Positions 10,481 to 22,665 of a DNA stretch of 64,000 nucleotides are shown piece after piece; position 1 is the first letter of the stretch; the number at the start of each line of letters is the position of its first letter. Position numbers and translations under genes: made by a program. The stretch covers positions 201,079 to 265,078 of the forward strand of contig JTDE01000310.1 of NCBI GenBank assembly GCA_014338405.1, in the 5' to 3' direction. The notes under the pieces are model-generated. The model was given only the letters and a program-made list of their open reading frames with translations, ran no database searches and was not told where the DNA came from. The stretch comes from Paragonimus skrjabini miyazakii. Taxonomy: Eukaryota; Platyhelminthes; Trematoda; Plagiorchiida; Troglotrematidae.

Positions 10481-12776
10481 CGTTAAAAACCAAAGCCCGG
10501 TTGATTCGGCTCAAATCTTATCAGATTTTGTTGAGCAGTTATAATCAAAGTGGTGTAATGCAGGTGGGCCGTTTGACATCTATTAAGTTAAAAACAACCG
10601 AATTTACTGTCGTGCAGCTAACAAAATCAAAAGCTTTTCCTCATGAAAGTCGAATTTTGTCCAACTGTTATGATTTGGGAATGAGAGACAATACGTGGAA
10701 GCGCTTTTTATAAACTGAATCTGGTTATAGTTGACGGCTTCTTTCGGAAGTGCGGAGGTTCGTCTACGGCGGTTCTGGAATTCAACACAAAGTTTCCTAT
10801 CATATTGCCCAGAATGCATCACGTGATAGATGTTGTTATCTTGGAAGAGCCGCCTGGTTGTATCTACTGGTCAGCGGTTTTGATTCCTAAATGGCGCTTT
10901 GTCAGTTAAAAACGTCATAGGTCGATGTATTTTCTGCTAAGGGCTGATTTCGAAACAATTGATGTCTCCACTTTCTCTGTAAGAAAGCAGCCAAATTAAC
11001 AGTTCCTCTCACATACCGAGTCGAATTGATTTTGTTTAATCGAAGTTTAGAAACCTCAGACGGTTGAAAAGAGATATGTTTGTTTAATAATATGTTTCAA
11101 GTATATTTGATGCAATTCGTGAGTACCATTTAGTTTCTCATACTGTCTGTTCGGCTTATTGAAGGATGGGAAACCCAGGTTCGTATTTATTTAGACAACA
11201 GCTGAAACTTTGTGAGCGTCAACAAAGAGCTTTAGTGTTTGACTCGGATGTTGTATCCGCATGATTTGAATGGTAAACCCACCAAGAAGAGGCACTAGAT
11301 AGCAGTTCAGTTCATCATATGCTGATCATAGAGGTTAATTCTGGGGGCAGCTGTTTATTACACAAAAACAGGGAACCGTTTGCGTGAAGCAGACGGCTGC
11401 CAATGAGAAAATTATTGATCGAAGTCAAATGAACACTTAGTGGTAATTGACTAATAATACCGTTTACGCCTGACAACATTTATTCTGGTTCTTTGTCACC
11501 GAATGTTTTGTCATTTCGTAGAGGTAAGGTTAGACTTGAACTTAGTACACCCTTCAGTGAAATATACACTACTCGATGGAAACAGCCAGTTACCTATCAT
11601 CGCTAATTTGGGAAGGTAGGTAAACCAGTAGTTTTCAACTCTACGACCGTGATAAAGTTGGCTAAACTCATAGATTATTTTTCAGGCAGACGATGTCATA
11701 CTGCCAATAGCCGACAAAACTCCCAGAACTCATTGACCCATCGACTGGATAATGCAATGAAGCACCAATTAGGATAAACTGATTTACACTGATTATGTTA
11801 AAACAAAACTGGGGACTCCAAAGAAAGAATCATGCCGTCTGTACCTCCTATGGCTCATTCTGAATCCGGAGTTCATTAGAGAGTGCAATTTCACGCGAGA
11901 CGTATCTCATGCGATCAGTGTATCATTGCTGGGTTGCGTACCATTAGACGCTGATAACGGGTGGACTGCTGGATGTCTCGAATGGGAAAGAGTGTTAGCG
12001 GGCAGTCGGAATCAGTAGGAAAGTATGCTGTATTCATACACATGAGCTGCATATAAAATTAAACAAATAGCACGAAAATCTATTCATTAACTCACTGCAC
12101 AGTAGTTTCTCCGCTGGGATTCGGACCGGGACTTTTGAAGTGACAAGCAGAGATACATATGCGGGAATTGTTGCGGCATTGTTACTGAGTGGCAGAAATC
12201 CATTGCACGTGCTCACGTATCGTTCTGATTCCTCACGGTTGGTAACCTTATAATAGGCATATTATATTCTTGTAATATCTGTTTAAGTTTATGTAGGCCA
12301 TTTGTGTACCTAGGACATAGTTTACTGTTGATACCGATTGTATAAGGTGCGATTGAAACCAGCAAGCGCGCACAGGTTGTAACAGTGCCGTATTCTTATC
12401 GTCAGTTTGGTTTCCGTTTGTGTAAGTCGTGCATGATTCATGCTGGTTGATCTCTTAATCCTCACACACCTTCTCTTTAGCACAGGAGTCGTGCAGCAAC
12501 CCTTTACTTCAGTAGCTGATAACAGTCTAGGTAGTCACAACAGGAAGCTCTGCGACTTCGACTTCGGATCTTCTTTAGACAGCAGTTGTCTTTTTACAGG
12601 TTATCAACCACTGGAACGACCTTTCATTAGGAGATTTTAGGTACTCTTTGAGGGGTCATTTCAAAGTATTATTAAACTCCCACCTACTTAAGAAATTGTC
12701 AGATTAGTATTCTACTCCGTTCATGGTACCCTCTGTAACCCCCAAGAGCAGTGCTATACCCTGTTTTCAATGTCCA
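10481..12776. other. No feature seen
   Basis: About 2.3 kb without recognised coding motif, RNA gene or repeat. Confidence 0.45.
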
Positions 12777-13097
12777 CTTTTCATTACTGATGAGTAGTGG
12801 AGGATTTTGGTTTTCACAAAGATTGAACATCACGCACACTTGAGCGCAGCTGTCGCATTTCCATAGAATTTCCAGTAGACCCCTTTCGAACAGCAGGAGC
12901 ACTAGACTCGGGTTTCACCCTCATTAGAACTTATCAGTGTAGTGCATCTCCTTATCACTACCGGGACTAGAACTCCGGCCACGCTGTTCATGAGGCAACC
13001 GTGTTGACCACTGTGCCATTCATTTTAACTTAGGCACGACGAGATTATCCTATGTGAACACTCAACTGCTTCCACTTGTGAGTAATGATGAGGTTGC
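12777..13097 (-). repeat. tRNA-like repeat B, near full-length minus copy
   Basis: On the minus strand: A box region ATGGCACAGTGGTCAACACG, then GTTGCCTCATGAACAGCGTG, B box GAGTTCTAGTCCCGG, a body with CGAGTCTAGTGCTCCTGCTG and GCGACAGCTGCGCTCAAG, and tail CCACTACTCATCAGTAATG. The A-to-B spacing and box sequences point to a tRNA ancestor different from that of repeat A. The upstream leader continues into the hairpin described next. Confidence 0.7.
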
Positions 13098-13400
13098 CCG
13101 ATCGTCTCGATAGTAGACACAGTAACTATCCTGGTAACTCCAGTTGTTGACCTATTCGACTAAGACTTCTGTGGAAGTTGAAATCACAGAAATCATTAAC
13201 TTGTTGAGCGGTATTTTGATTACTGATGCGTAGTAGGGGATTTTGATTTTTATATAGATTGAACGTAACTTAAAATTGATCGCCGAACAAGTTGATGACT
13301 TTTGTGATTTCAACTTAGAGAGAAGTCGTAGTCGGTGAGTCACTGAATGGAGTTAACAGGACAGTTACTGTGTCTCATCTCGAGGCGATCGGACTGCCTT
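13098..13400. repeat. Inverted repeat of repeat B leader (hairpin, about 115-bp arms)
   Basis: The left arm (about 13098-13215; GCCCGATCGTCTCGA, GACACAGTAACTATCCTGG, GTTGAAATCACAGAAATCAT) pairs with the right arm (about 13280-13400; GACTTTTGTGATTTCAAC, GGACAGTTACTGTGTCTCAT, CGAGGCGATCGGACTGCC) at roughly 80 percent by eye. The spacer (13222-13280) holds a minus-orientation repeat B tail. Best explained by insertion of one repeat B copy at the start of another. Confidence 0.7.
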
Positions 13401-16062
13401 TCAGATGAACAGAAACCGCCAGATATGGAAACAGATAAATTGACTAAATCCGAGTGATTTTAGTCCCCAACCTCTAACTCGTGTACAAATAGCTGAAATC
13501 GTAATTCATGCTATCACGTTTTTCAGAAGAATCGCTAGAACCTTTGAGTCAAAAGAACACTGTCCTCTCGTGTCTCCTCACTAACCAAATTTGGTCTACG
13601 AGTGTAACGGGTAATCAAGTAAGAACGACCGGTTTGTATGCTACACTTTAGGTTAACAAACGCTTATTTTGAGCCTTTTATTGATTAATCAATGGCATTA
13701 AAAATTTTGATCAAATCGTTTCAAATTTTCTGATCGTTATTTGGCCACAGATTGCTCATAAACGGTGTGAGCATACCACATTTACACATCAAATGTTTTC
13801 ACGTCCACTTGGGTCTCAGCAAGAAGTTCACCCGGTTTGACTCGATTTTGTGACGAAAATGATGCCGAATTGGTTGCGCTGGACAATTCTTGCTACATGA
13901 GTAACTCTGCATCCAAGTCGAAGATCTTGAATTAGTCAGAGTCGTAACACCATATTGTAAGATCTCTAGCGTACAATTTCAACCTGGAAAGTGGTGTATA
14001 GGCTGAATAAAAAAGATGAGTTTATAAGAAAATCCTCAAGTTTGTTAGTTTTTTAGACACCGAATTTTCAGAAACCATCTGACCTCATGGTTACGTCTAC
14101 ATATTACGTTGTATTTAAAGTCTATGTACATTTTTTACATGTTGGTAACGATTACACACACTGTTTAATGAGTAACGGCCAAGTTTTATACTGCGCCCAA
14201 CATTCTTCCCTGCAAATTTGTCAACCATGCCAATGCTGTTGGTGCACTTGTGCACATTTTCCATTGCCCTAATAATTACAGACCAGTCAGTTACGTAAAA
14301 TTTCAAAGACGAATGATCGACCGAGTTTGGTAATCTGACGTATCTGACGATTGTTTTCTGTGCATTGATTACAAACAAAACCTTTAGCACTTTTTCCAAG
14401 TATACCGTTTGTCCTACGATTAAGCACCCGGAGACAAAATCCAGAGTCGAAACCATTTGATCAGAATTCTGTCTAAAAGGACTATCCAAAAACAGGACTC
14501 TTAATCCGATAGAGCCAGCCAAAGGCCCGAACACACTTTTGTAACCACAGACGTACTAACTGACACGGGGTTGTATGTACACATCACGTCAGGTCGATCG
14601 GGTCCATCGTTCCGGTGCCCCGATCTATATTGTCTACGATCGATAACAACTGCATGCTGGAAAGCTTTTCATCGCCTGGAGGGTAGCAGAAGGCCTGAGA
14701 ACCAGCATGCACCAGTGAGTACAAAATGAACAAATTAAAAACACGATGTTTCCATAATGGATTGTGCTATCACGATAATTGTTCCACCAAAAAATGGACA
14801 ATAAGAATGAAATAGATTTTCAACTGAGTAGAAGACTGACTAATAGGCAGAAAATTCCCCATGGAATTTGAGACGCTTAATGCAGTGTTTCTAGTGTTAC
14901 CGCATTGGGAGTCGTGACCTAAAGCTTTGCAACCGTGTTTCCGAAACGCTAGGCTACACATGAGACTTCTGCTCCTGTTTTTCGTCTTTTCGTCTCTGTA
15001 TTGTTACTGAGGTGCAGGTAATAATAACGGTGACACCAGCAATTATTTAGTATAAAAATTATTTCGTATATTCCCTCAAGACTGGTGTTTCGGACAAAAA
15101 AATGACCGGAACTTTATATAAAAGCGGATAAATTTGTGGTCATTTTGATTGTCCATTCATCCATTTGCCGGAATAGATCTACTTTTGAATCGACTTAAAA
15201 ATGATCAACTGATGACAAACATTTACCCCCATTGATTTGAGACAGCTGGTGATCGTTGGCTAACAAACAATCCAAAGCAGCATTTCCCCAAGAGGGGAAT
15301 ATCGACATCGAGCGATTCACCGCCTGCTTGCTGTTAACGAGTGGTTCGGTCTTTAGGAGGGCGACTAGACTAGGTGAGTGGCTGTGATATTGACAGTTAG
15401 ACATAAGTACCGACATGAGCGTTTTCTGAGCCGGCAGACAATAGGTTATTCCATTAGTGAAATTGAGTAGCGATCGCCTAAATGTCCTACCCATTGATTC
15501 GCTGTTACTCGACTGGCATGTTCACCTCGAATCAGTCCACTACAATCGTCATGTGACTCAGTGAACAGCCCATCAATCAACGAGTATTTGTACATCAGTC
15601 GGTGTTGTCCACGTTGATATCCATGTCACTGTTCCATAAATTAATCAGCGGTTTATATGAGAGAATAAACCACCAGGCTTCAGGAAGATGAAGAGTCTAA
15701 CCAGACTTTCAAGAGCAGGAAGCATTGCGTCATTTAGCTATGACAACGAGTACCAATTGTAGTGAGCTAATATATTGGGGCAAAAAATCCGAAACATTGT
15801 GAACAATGTAAGTTGTAAAACGAGATTGTCACTGTTTGAGTTGAATTGTGGTGTTTTGTAACTAGATATGCCCTGTATAACCCAACGATCTCGCTGACAT
15901 ACTACAAAAACTATTACTGTATATGATAACAGGATGTGGTCCATGACTTGGTATTCTGAGGGTATACCTTAATAACCAAGAATATCAGGCTTCATTGGAA
16001 ACAATGTGATGCACACATTGTAAAACGAGGGATTTTTGTTTGGTTAGTACACCAGAAGCTTT
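13401..16062. other. No firm feature; possible decayed zinc-knuckle ORF at 14115-14534 (minus)
   Basis: A 139-codon minus frame at 14115-14534 and its neighbouring frame contain a CNQC pair followed by basic residues and His-rich CAQVHQQHWHG. This faintly resembles the zinc-knuckle end of a BEL/Pao gag. The match is too weak to call. The rest of the stretch shows nothing recognisable. Confidence 0.25.
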
Positions 16063-16296
16063 TGAAACAATTCACCAATAACGACAAAAGACATTGATCG
16101 CGAGATGTTAATATTGTCCTTAATAGATTCAGTCACGAACGTAAAACATTAGAATATAAAGGATATGCAGATAGTAACAACAATGGGAACAGTCAACGAT
16201 TTAGCTTTCATAAAACATGAACCATCATCATTTCCAGGGCATATAAACTGCATGAGTGAACAGTTTGTATTCCGTTTGCGCAATACCACGTGAAAC
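16063..16296 (-). mobile_element. PLE 3' end, 5'-truncated copy on the minus strand
   Basis: Inverted match to 17098-17397. On the minus strand it encodes KLFTHAVYMPWK followed by a stop and the same 3' untranslated sequence (ATGTTTTACGTTCGTGACTG and so on). It lacks the roughly 65 bases that encode the middle of the matching coding tail in the plus copy. Confidence 0.7.
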
Positions 16297-17097
16297 GAGT
16301 TAGTTTTGCAGTGGGGGTGGGGGGGATTTCGACTCTCTCGTTATGTTGTCACTGCCTGTTGCATCAACGCGCGCACTACCTCTTCAGGCATATGTTTGGC
16401 GGTTCTTTTTCACAGGCACTGATCTGTTCTAGGGATATAATAGTTACTGCAACTGCAAGTGAACTGGTAGATTACATGTGAGACAGAACGTTTCGGTAGA
16501 CTACGATCACGAACAAGCTAGGTGACACTCCTAGTTGTGAGTAGCAGCGAAAATTCAGTCGTAGTGTATGTACGAATTAAGTAGACCGTAATTTTTGAAT
16601 TATATTAGTTGTGACATGTTCGCCTTTGAAGGATAGGTTCAGAATGACCCGTTTTTTCTTTCAAAAACCGTATACTCGGTAGTCTTGATTAGTATTTTCT
16701 GGCCGTAAATATCGAATAGCAAGAATATCAGGACATCTCCCTGTTAGCAGCACCCTCTTTAATCTCCCTCTCCTGGCCTTGCAAACAATCATCGGTGCAG
16801 ATCTCCCGGCTCTATGAATCAAGGTTAGTCCTGAACCTCGTTTGTAATTGACTAGTGAGGATAAACTACAAATGCTGTCGACTCCAAGTGCTTTTGCGGT
16901 GCACTGAGTGTCGTAATGAGCCATCCTGGCATCTAGTGAGTGAAATGTCTAGAAAAGTTCAACTGACATTTGTTTTCTCCTCATGAGAAACGAAAAGATA
17001 AGGATGAAGATAATTAAAAAGGTTTACAAGTGAAACAAAATGGATATTAGTGGTACAAATCAAGATGTTGTCTACATACCGCTTAAGAAGGCTGGTG
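16297..17097. other. Spacer between facing PLE ends
   Basis: Starts with a G-rich run (GGGGGTGGGGGGG near 16313-16325). A minus frame (16661-16924, 87 codons) is open but shows no known domain. The left part of the plus PLE copy (from about 17040) may also belong to the element. Confidence 0.3.
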
Positions 17098-17397
17098 CCG
17101 ACTCGTTTCACGTGATATTACGTAAACGGAATCCTAAATTGCTTGCTTTCTCCGAGATCATGTTAACAAATACTCGTCGTTCGACTCTGCATATGCACAA
17201 ACTGTTCACTCACGCAGTTTATCTGCCCTGGAAATGATGACGATTCATGTTTTACGTAAGCTAAATCGTGGACTGTTTCCACTGTTGTTGCTATCTGTAT
17301 GTCTTTTATATTCTAATGTTTTACGTTCGTGACTGAATCTATTAAGGACAATATTAACATCTCGCGATCAATGTCTTTTGTCGTTATTAGTGAATTT
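17040..17397 (+). mobile_element. PLE 3' end: extreme C-terminus of GIY-YIG protein and 3' UTR
   Basis: The plus frame 17040-17237 ends DSFHVILRKRNPKLLAFSEI, then MHKLFTHAVYLPWK and a stop. This parallels the end of the PLE protein at 44014-44625 (TTAFRVIY..., AEAVAI..., LFIWLSLPW). The GIY-YIG core itself is absent, so this is a 5'-truncated insertion, the usual outcome of target-primed reverse transcription. About 160 bases of 3' untranslated sequence follow and are shared with the inverted copy at 16063-16296. Confidence 0.7.
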
Positions 17398-18334
17398 GAT
17401 TTAGAGAAATTAATGTTTTAAGTTTACGTCAATCTCGTTTTGTCAATTTGGATCAATAATCCCCTTTGGCAGACCGATCGGCTACCTAATTAAGCACTTG
17501 ATGTTTTACTAAAGAAAAACGTAAGACTTCATTGTGCACATGATCGTAGAAGGGCGTGTAGCCCAAAGTATAATGGACGAGTGATTGGTCAAAAAATACC
17601 AGCCAGGTGTTTTTAAAGTATGTAGCAGAATGCACGGAAAATGAAGTTCTATATAAGGCTATTCCTGAGTATTTTAATCCTGTAGCCCCCACAATCTCTC
17701 TTGTTTAGCCATATTTACGTCTGATTTTGTGTTGGGTGCATACGTGACGAACTGACCTTGACAAGGTAATAATCGTCCATGGGGGTGAGTGTTAACCAGG
17801 TCGCTGAGGTCACGTGCCTGAGCCAGTCAGCGTCACGGCTGTTAAGCTGAACGATGTTGTTTCTTGTTAAAAAGTTGCATGCTGTCGACCAGTGAGCTTC
17901 CCCTACAGTCTGATCGAATGAAGTCGACCAGCCGTCACCAGTTAACAAAATACGAAATTTGTAGAGAATGCTTATCGGGGTTTGCGTAAATTCCTAAAAA
18001 CCGACAAACCAGTCCTTTTTTTCTGTGTCAGAAAAAATGGGCTTATCAACGTCGTTCTTGCCTCAAACATTGCAGTTTTTCACAAGCAACACTGACATTT
18101 GATATCTAAGGTCTAATCACCGTGGGTCATAAATGACACCGTACAAACCTATCACTAATGTGTTTAAGATTGAGCGCGTTTGGCATGTGTAGCTGTCTCA
18201 GAAGCTTATCGAAATGACTCGTTTCAACTCACCCAGGTTACACGCATTACCAATCAGACTACAGGTCTTACAAAATCCTAAACATCCAACTGGAAACACT
18301 ATCACTAGCGACAACCAGCGATCGTCAGTGACAT
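17398..18334. other. No feature seen
   Basis: No recognised motif or repeat. Confidence 0.45.
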
Positions 18335-18445
18335 TCTTGCATCACTGAAGAGTAGTAGAGGAGTTTGGTTTTCAGATGGATTGAACAACATCCATAATTG
18401 ATCGCAGCTGTCGCATTCTCATAGACTTTCCAGTCTTATCATCAT
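18335..18445 (-). repeat. tRNA-like repeat B, 3' tail fragment
   Basis: CACTGAAGAGTAGTAGAGGA, TTTGGTTTTCAGATGGATTG and AATTGATCGCAGCTGTCGCA match the 3' half of repeat B in reverse. The tRNA-like part is missing. Confidence 0.6.
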
Positions 18446-18859
18446 TAGCCCGTTTAAATATCCGCAGTTGTCAGTTTTTTTGACTAGTTTTCTAGGAACT
18501 TTTGCTCCCCGCTGTTAAGATAAACAGTTTCAGCCATTCCTCATGATCGCGTATTGTTAGCTTAGCGTAAGCATCCTGCCTACACCTTTTTAAACAATTG
18601 TTCTTAGATGCTGTTTGTATTAGGTTCCTTGTTCATGTATTTACATTTGATTGCTCATGGCAAAGATAAAACATACGTTGTGATATGTAAACATTTCGTT
18701 TACTCTCATCAGTTACAAACGTAAAGCATGCAGGTTATGTGTAACGGACAAACAGATAGACAGGATAAAATCATATCATATGCGGCTGCCCAACTATGTT
18801 TGATTCACACCACAAAGGGATCAGTTCTACATAATCGCAAACACAGTTTGTCTAACCAT

Positions 18860-19185
18860 TCTGTCTCTTACATTGCCTATCAGTTTATTTACAGTTGAAG
18901 TAACGTTTACATAAGCAGAACAGACCGACAGCTATCTAAGCGAGTGGTAGAGCACGTTTTGATCTGGTTGGAACAACTCATGACACAACAATCTCAAACA
19001 GGTGAATCCGTTTTTCAGAACTCAACATTAACGGTTGTCAGACACCTCATGATAACAGGTCACCAGGTTGACTCACTTAGATCATTTAACATATTGTAAC
19101 GCAATCAGAACTCGAAGCTGCTGGCCTTTAGCGAAGCTATATTGATCAGAACTCACCAGCCGGCGCTATGTAGACAAATGTGATG
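18860..19185 (+). pseudogene. Penelope-like element GIY-YIG endonuclease remnant
   Basis: One frame reads YIAYQFIYS, stop, SNVYISRTDRQLSKRVVEHV, then WLEQLMTQQ, VVRHLMITGHQVDS, LLAFSEAILIRTHQPALCRQ and a stop. This is the endonuclease domain from the GIY-like strand to the C-terminus. A Cys of the usual Cys pair is a TGA, the Gly of the YIG strand is Ser, and there is another internal stop near 19096. It is clearly dead. It belongs to the same lineage as the 7.5 and 44 kb copies (RTDRQL / RTERQL motif). Confidence 0.8.
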
Positions 19186-19495
19186 GAAGCAACCTATCGG
19201 GTTGTCATAGTGTTGGTGACAATAACTGGTCTGATTGTGTGCGTGCTCTGTCTACTTTTGTTTGTCTATCGTATATAACCTGCATGTTTCTCGTGTGTGA
19301 CTAAGATGAGTGAACGAAATGTTAATATGTTGCAACATATGTCTTCTTTCTGCACTGATGAAGTCATTTAAGGAAACATAGTGTTTCTAGTTGTTAATGG
19401 TTAATTACTTATTTCGACTATGCTTTGTGTAAATAATTTATTCCATAGTTTTATGAAAAGAAAGTATTCGTATTGACATTCAATATTTTGGTATT
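19186..19495 (+). other. Probable PLE 3' UTR with a hammerhead-like trace
   Basis: Directly follows the PLE stop. At 19355-19386 it contains CTGATGA, a short spacer, GAAAC, then ATAGTGTTTC. The order and spacing resemble a hammerhead ribozyme core with a very short stem III, which is known from PLEs. Stem II is poorly paired and stem I is not evident, so at best it is decayed. Confidence 0.3.
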
Positions 19496-21409
19496 AATGA
19501 CTAATCCATTTGGAGACAAGGAACAAAGAGAGAGTCTAAGTTTAATTGGGAAGTTATTGTGCCTCTTCTGGTGCTTATTGAGCATTCCGTCTATACCCAC
19601 TGGTTCTTAATGTGAATTTACTCTAATGGGGATATGTACGCATGATAAGCAAGCAGTGGCTTCTGATGTAGATGCTTTATCTACAACCAGAAGCAGACTA
19701 AAGAAAGTGCTGGTCCTTCGGGGTTGTTCGACCAGTGGCTTAGGTGCTAGCCTGAAGGAGAATTTAATCTTGACTCAAATTACAATAGAGAGTGCTAGCA
19801 GTTTGTGTGTTTGACAGTTCTGTGGGCCAAAACGATGTGGTAGTTAATAAAACCAGGCAATAGATCATAGAACTAACTTCAATGTTTGATTGAGCCGGTA
19901 TTGTCAAATAGTGCTGCAATGAGCAGAACACTGAATCAACCGGTTGTCAATGACTGGTAGGTCATGAACGCTTCCAGAGAGAATTCTTAGCAAATATATG
20001 ACGGATATGTTGTACTCAATGTGTCAAGTCATGAATATTTCCTGATGACTTTAACATCTAAAAATGGTCTCGCCATAACAATAAAAACAGAAATGGTAGT
20101 AGACCTCGTAGAAAAATTCTATGGAATTAACTGTTCCGGGGACAGTTACACCAGACCCAGCTCTACAATCCGCTTTTATCTATAAGCGAGCATTCAGGAT
20201 TGACGTCTTTACCCGAAAAGGATTTTTAGACTTATTGGGAGTATTCAGAGAACGACCACTTGAAGAGTTATAAGACATGGGAAACCCCGCTGTCCAGAAA
20301 CATTAACGACATTAGGTCAGTTCACAGTGCGTGCACATAAGAACAGACTCAGTGGCATCACACAGAATATGCACCCCACACCAGATCATCCATTAGCAGA
20401 AACAAAGAAGAACGTTTAAACCGACATTCTGTAAAACCTAAGTAAGGAATGGAGTGGCTACCTTGTGGGCAGGACCTGTTTGTATTATAGCTTGCTGCTA
20501 AAGCCACTGCTCACCTCGAAAAGTTGAGTGTTTCGAGCTCAACTCAGTTGACACATATGCAGAGACAGGCTGCAATTCAAGTTAGTTAGTCATCGTCTAC
20601 TGTATATTCATGTCATTAGCCTGTATACCTATCAAGATGATTTTACAGTGTATTTCATTGCTCAGAGTTTACTTGATTAATTGGCAGTAGTTTCTCTAAT
20701 GCGATTGGATTCGATGAACTCCCAGCATGAGGTAAACCAGTGACTGGCGGATGATTAAAACAAGTCAGCACAGGCAACTCGAATAAACTGGCATATCAGT
20801 GCACTAAACCATTCAGAAGGTGTTCTTGCGTAGCATCGGGTTGTGTCATTAAGAAAATTGCAGAAAAACAGTTTGTTTAAGTGAACTACGAATTAAAGCG
20901 GATCAGCCAAGCAACTCCAAAAAATGCCGAGATTATGGGACCGGTTTTAGTTCCTTATTTTAAGGCTGATTTCTGTCTGTAAAATAACCACTGCAAGCTG
21001 AAAAATAACTGTGATTACTGTCTGTTTGCCTTCGTTTTGGAAAAAGACACATTTTCAGCAGACTACTAAATTTTCCAAAATTTGTCTCCCTTCAAGTGAG
21101 ATTTACCTAACCAAAATGTTCAACACGGCTCACCTCCTGAATATCACAAAAGATTTAGGCAAATCTTTTGCGTAGAGTCTGCAACTCGCTAGTTGGCTCG
21201 GACTATACCTGATTTCCATCTGTGTTTTGTTCATTGGACACAAACAAAACTTACTGGTGGTTTGGCCTGAAAAAGCACACGTGACAGTCGTGTGAGTTGA
21301 GTCTCTGCTTCACACTCTAGTTAAGATTGTAACCTATATTCAAAATAGTCTAGTTCGTTAATTTTAAATGTGACATTCACAAGTAATTCGTATGGAAAAA
21401 TCCAAGTTG
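19496..21409. other. No feature seen
   Basis: About 1.9 kb with no recognisable coding or repeat signal. Confidence 0.45.
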
Positions 21410-21712
21410 TAATCCTGTTGGAACTATTTTAAACAACTCTCACTGACGAGAAGGATTGCAGGCCACCCCACTCTTCGAGCAACCTAAGTGCTTGTCTAAT
21501 CGTATGTCCAACACATTTCATCCTACCTGTACACATCTGAGAAATTGGACTCTCACATTCTTCTGTTCATCCATGAAAATCGCTGTTAGGCTGTCTCTCA
21601 CCGTTACTCTTCAAATTCCACTAACGTCTACTTCACTAGGTAAACTTCCGTTGCAAATGGCTCACCAACATCGTCAAGGTACTCTGCAAACAAATGACCT
21701 TACTCATCATGG

Positions 21713-22033
21713 NNNNNNNNNNNNNNNNNNNNNNNNNNNNNNNNNNNNNNNNNNNNNNNNNNNNNNNNNNNNNNNNNNNNNNNNNNNNNNNNNNNNNNNN
21801 NNNNNNNNNNNNNNNNNNNNNNNNNNNNNNNNNNNNNNNNNNNNNNNNNNNNNNNNNNNNNNNNNNNNNNNNNNNNNNNNNNNNNNNNNNNNNNNNNNNN
21901 NNNNNNNNNNNNNNNNNNNNNNNNNNNNNNNNNNNNNNNNNNNNNNNNNNNNNNNNNNNNNNNNNNNNNNNNNNNNNNNNNNNNNNNNNNNNNNNNNNNN
22001 NNNNNNNNNNNNNNNNNNNNNNNNNNNNNNNNN
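21713..22033. other. Assembly gap, 321 N
   Basis: Run of N inside arm 2 of the inverted duplication. Open frames spanning it are meaningless. Confidence 1.
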
Positions 22034-22446
22034 TAACCAAATTAGCTAATTATACTACGTGGTTAATTGATTTTACTCGTTTGGCGTTTGGAAACCAGTA
22101 TGGAGTTCTAAATTCTATGTAACTTTCGACCAGTAGGTGGACATTGCAAAATGTCTACTATCAGTACCTAGGAATTGCAAAACATACAAAATGAGCGTAT
22201 TATTGTTCACGATGCATTTTGATGTCGATCATTTGACGGACTATGGATGCACTCAATCCATCACCCTCATAGTGTGACATTGCATAAAATGTGTCCAGTT
22301 TTACAAGATTTCGATCCTACCATGCATACATTTCCCAAGGTATAGTGGTCTTATAGAGCAGGATCACGAATGACGTTTACCCGAAGGTTAATGTTGGGTT
22401 TGGTCCTGATTTACTCAGACGCAACTGTGCATCGCCCGTGAGCAAC

Positions 22447-22665
22447 CAGAAAATTTGTGCAAATCCCAATTACAAAATTTATGGGCTTCAGGTGAATTCT
22501 AGTCATCCTGATAAACGGCAGATCCAGACGCTGCCACTGCTGAGACAGCCGAGTTGCGAAATCACATCGAGCACCCGGAAATTTAACATTTGAACTCACT
22601 TATTTATGCACCCACTGTGCCGTATGGAGACTACCAAGTGATCATGGGGACTGACTGTCCAAGGA
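22447..22665 (-). repeat. tRNA-like repeat A inside arm 2
   Basis: Partner of the copy at 8223-8445: CCCAATTACAAAATTTATGG, GACAGCCGAGTTGCGAAATC and the leader end GACTGACTGTCCAAGG, all in reverse orientation. Confidence 0.65.

Noticed and set aside
16313..16325. G-quadruplex regulatory element
   Set aside because: One short G-rich run with a single interruption and no gene nearby; too little to support a function.
18680..18715. Hammerhead on the minus strand (CTGATGA followed by GAAA)
   Set aside because: The spacing is too short for stem II and the GAAA lies inside a simple hairpin loop, so the core cannot form.
21456..22122. Long ORFs spanning 21.5-22.1 kb
   Set aside because: They are created by the N gap, which contains no stop codons.
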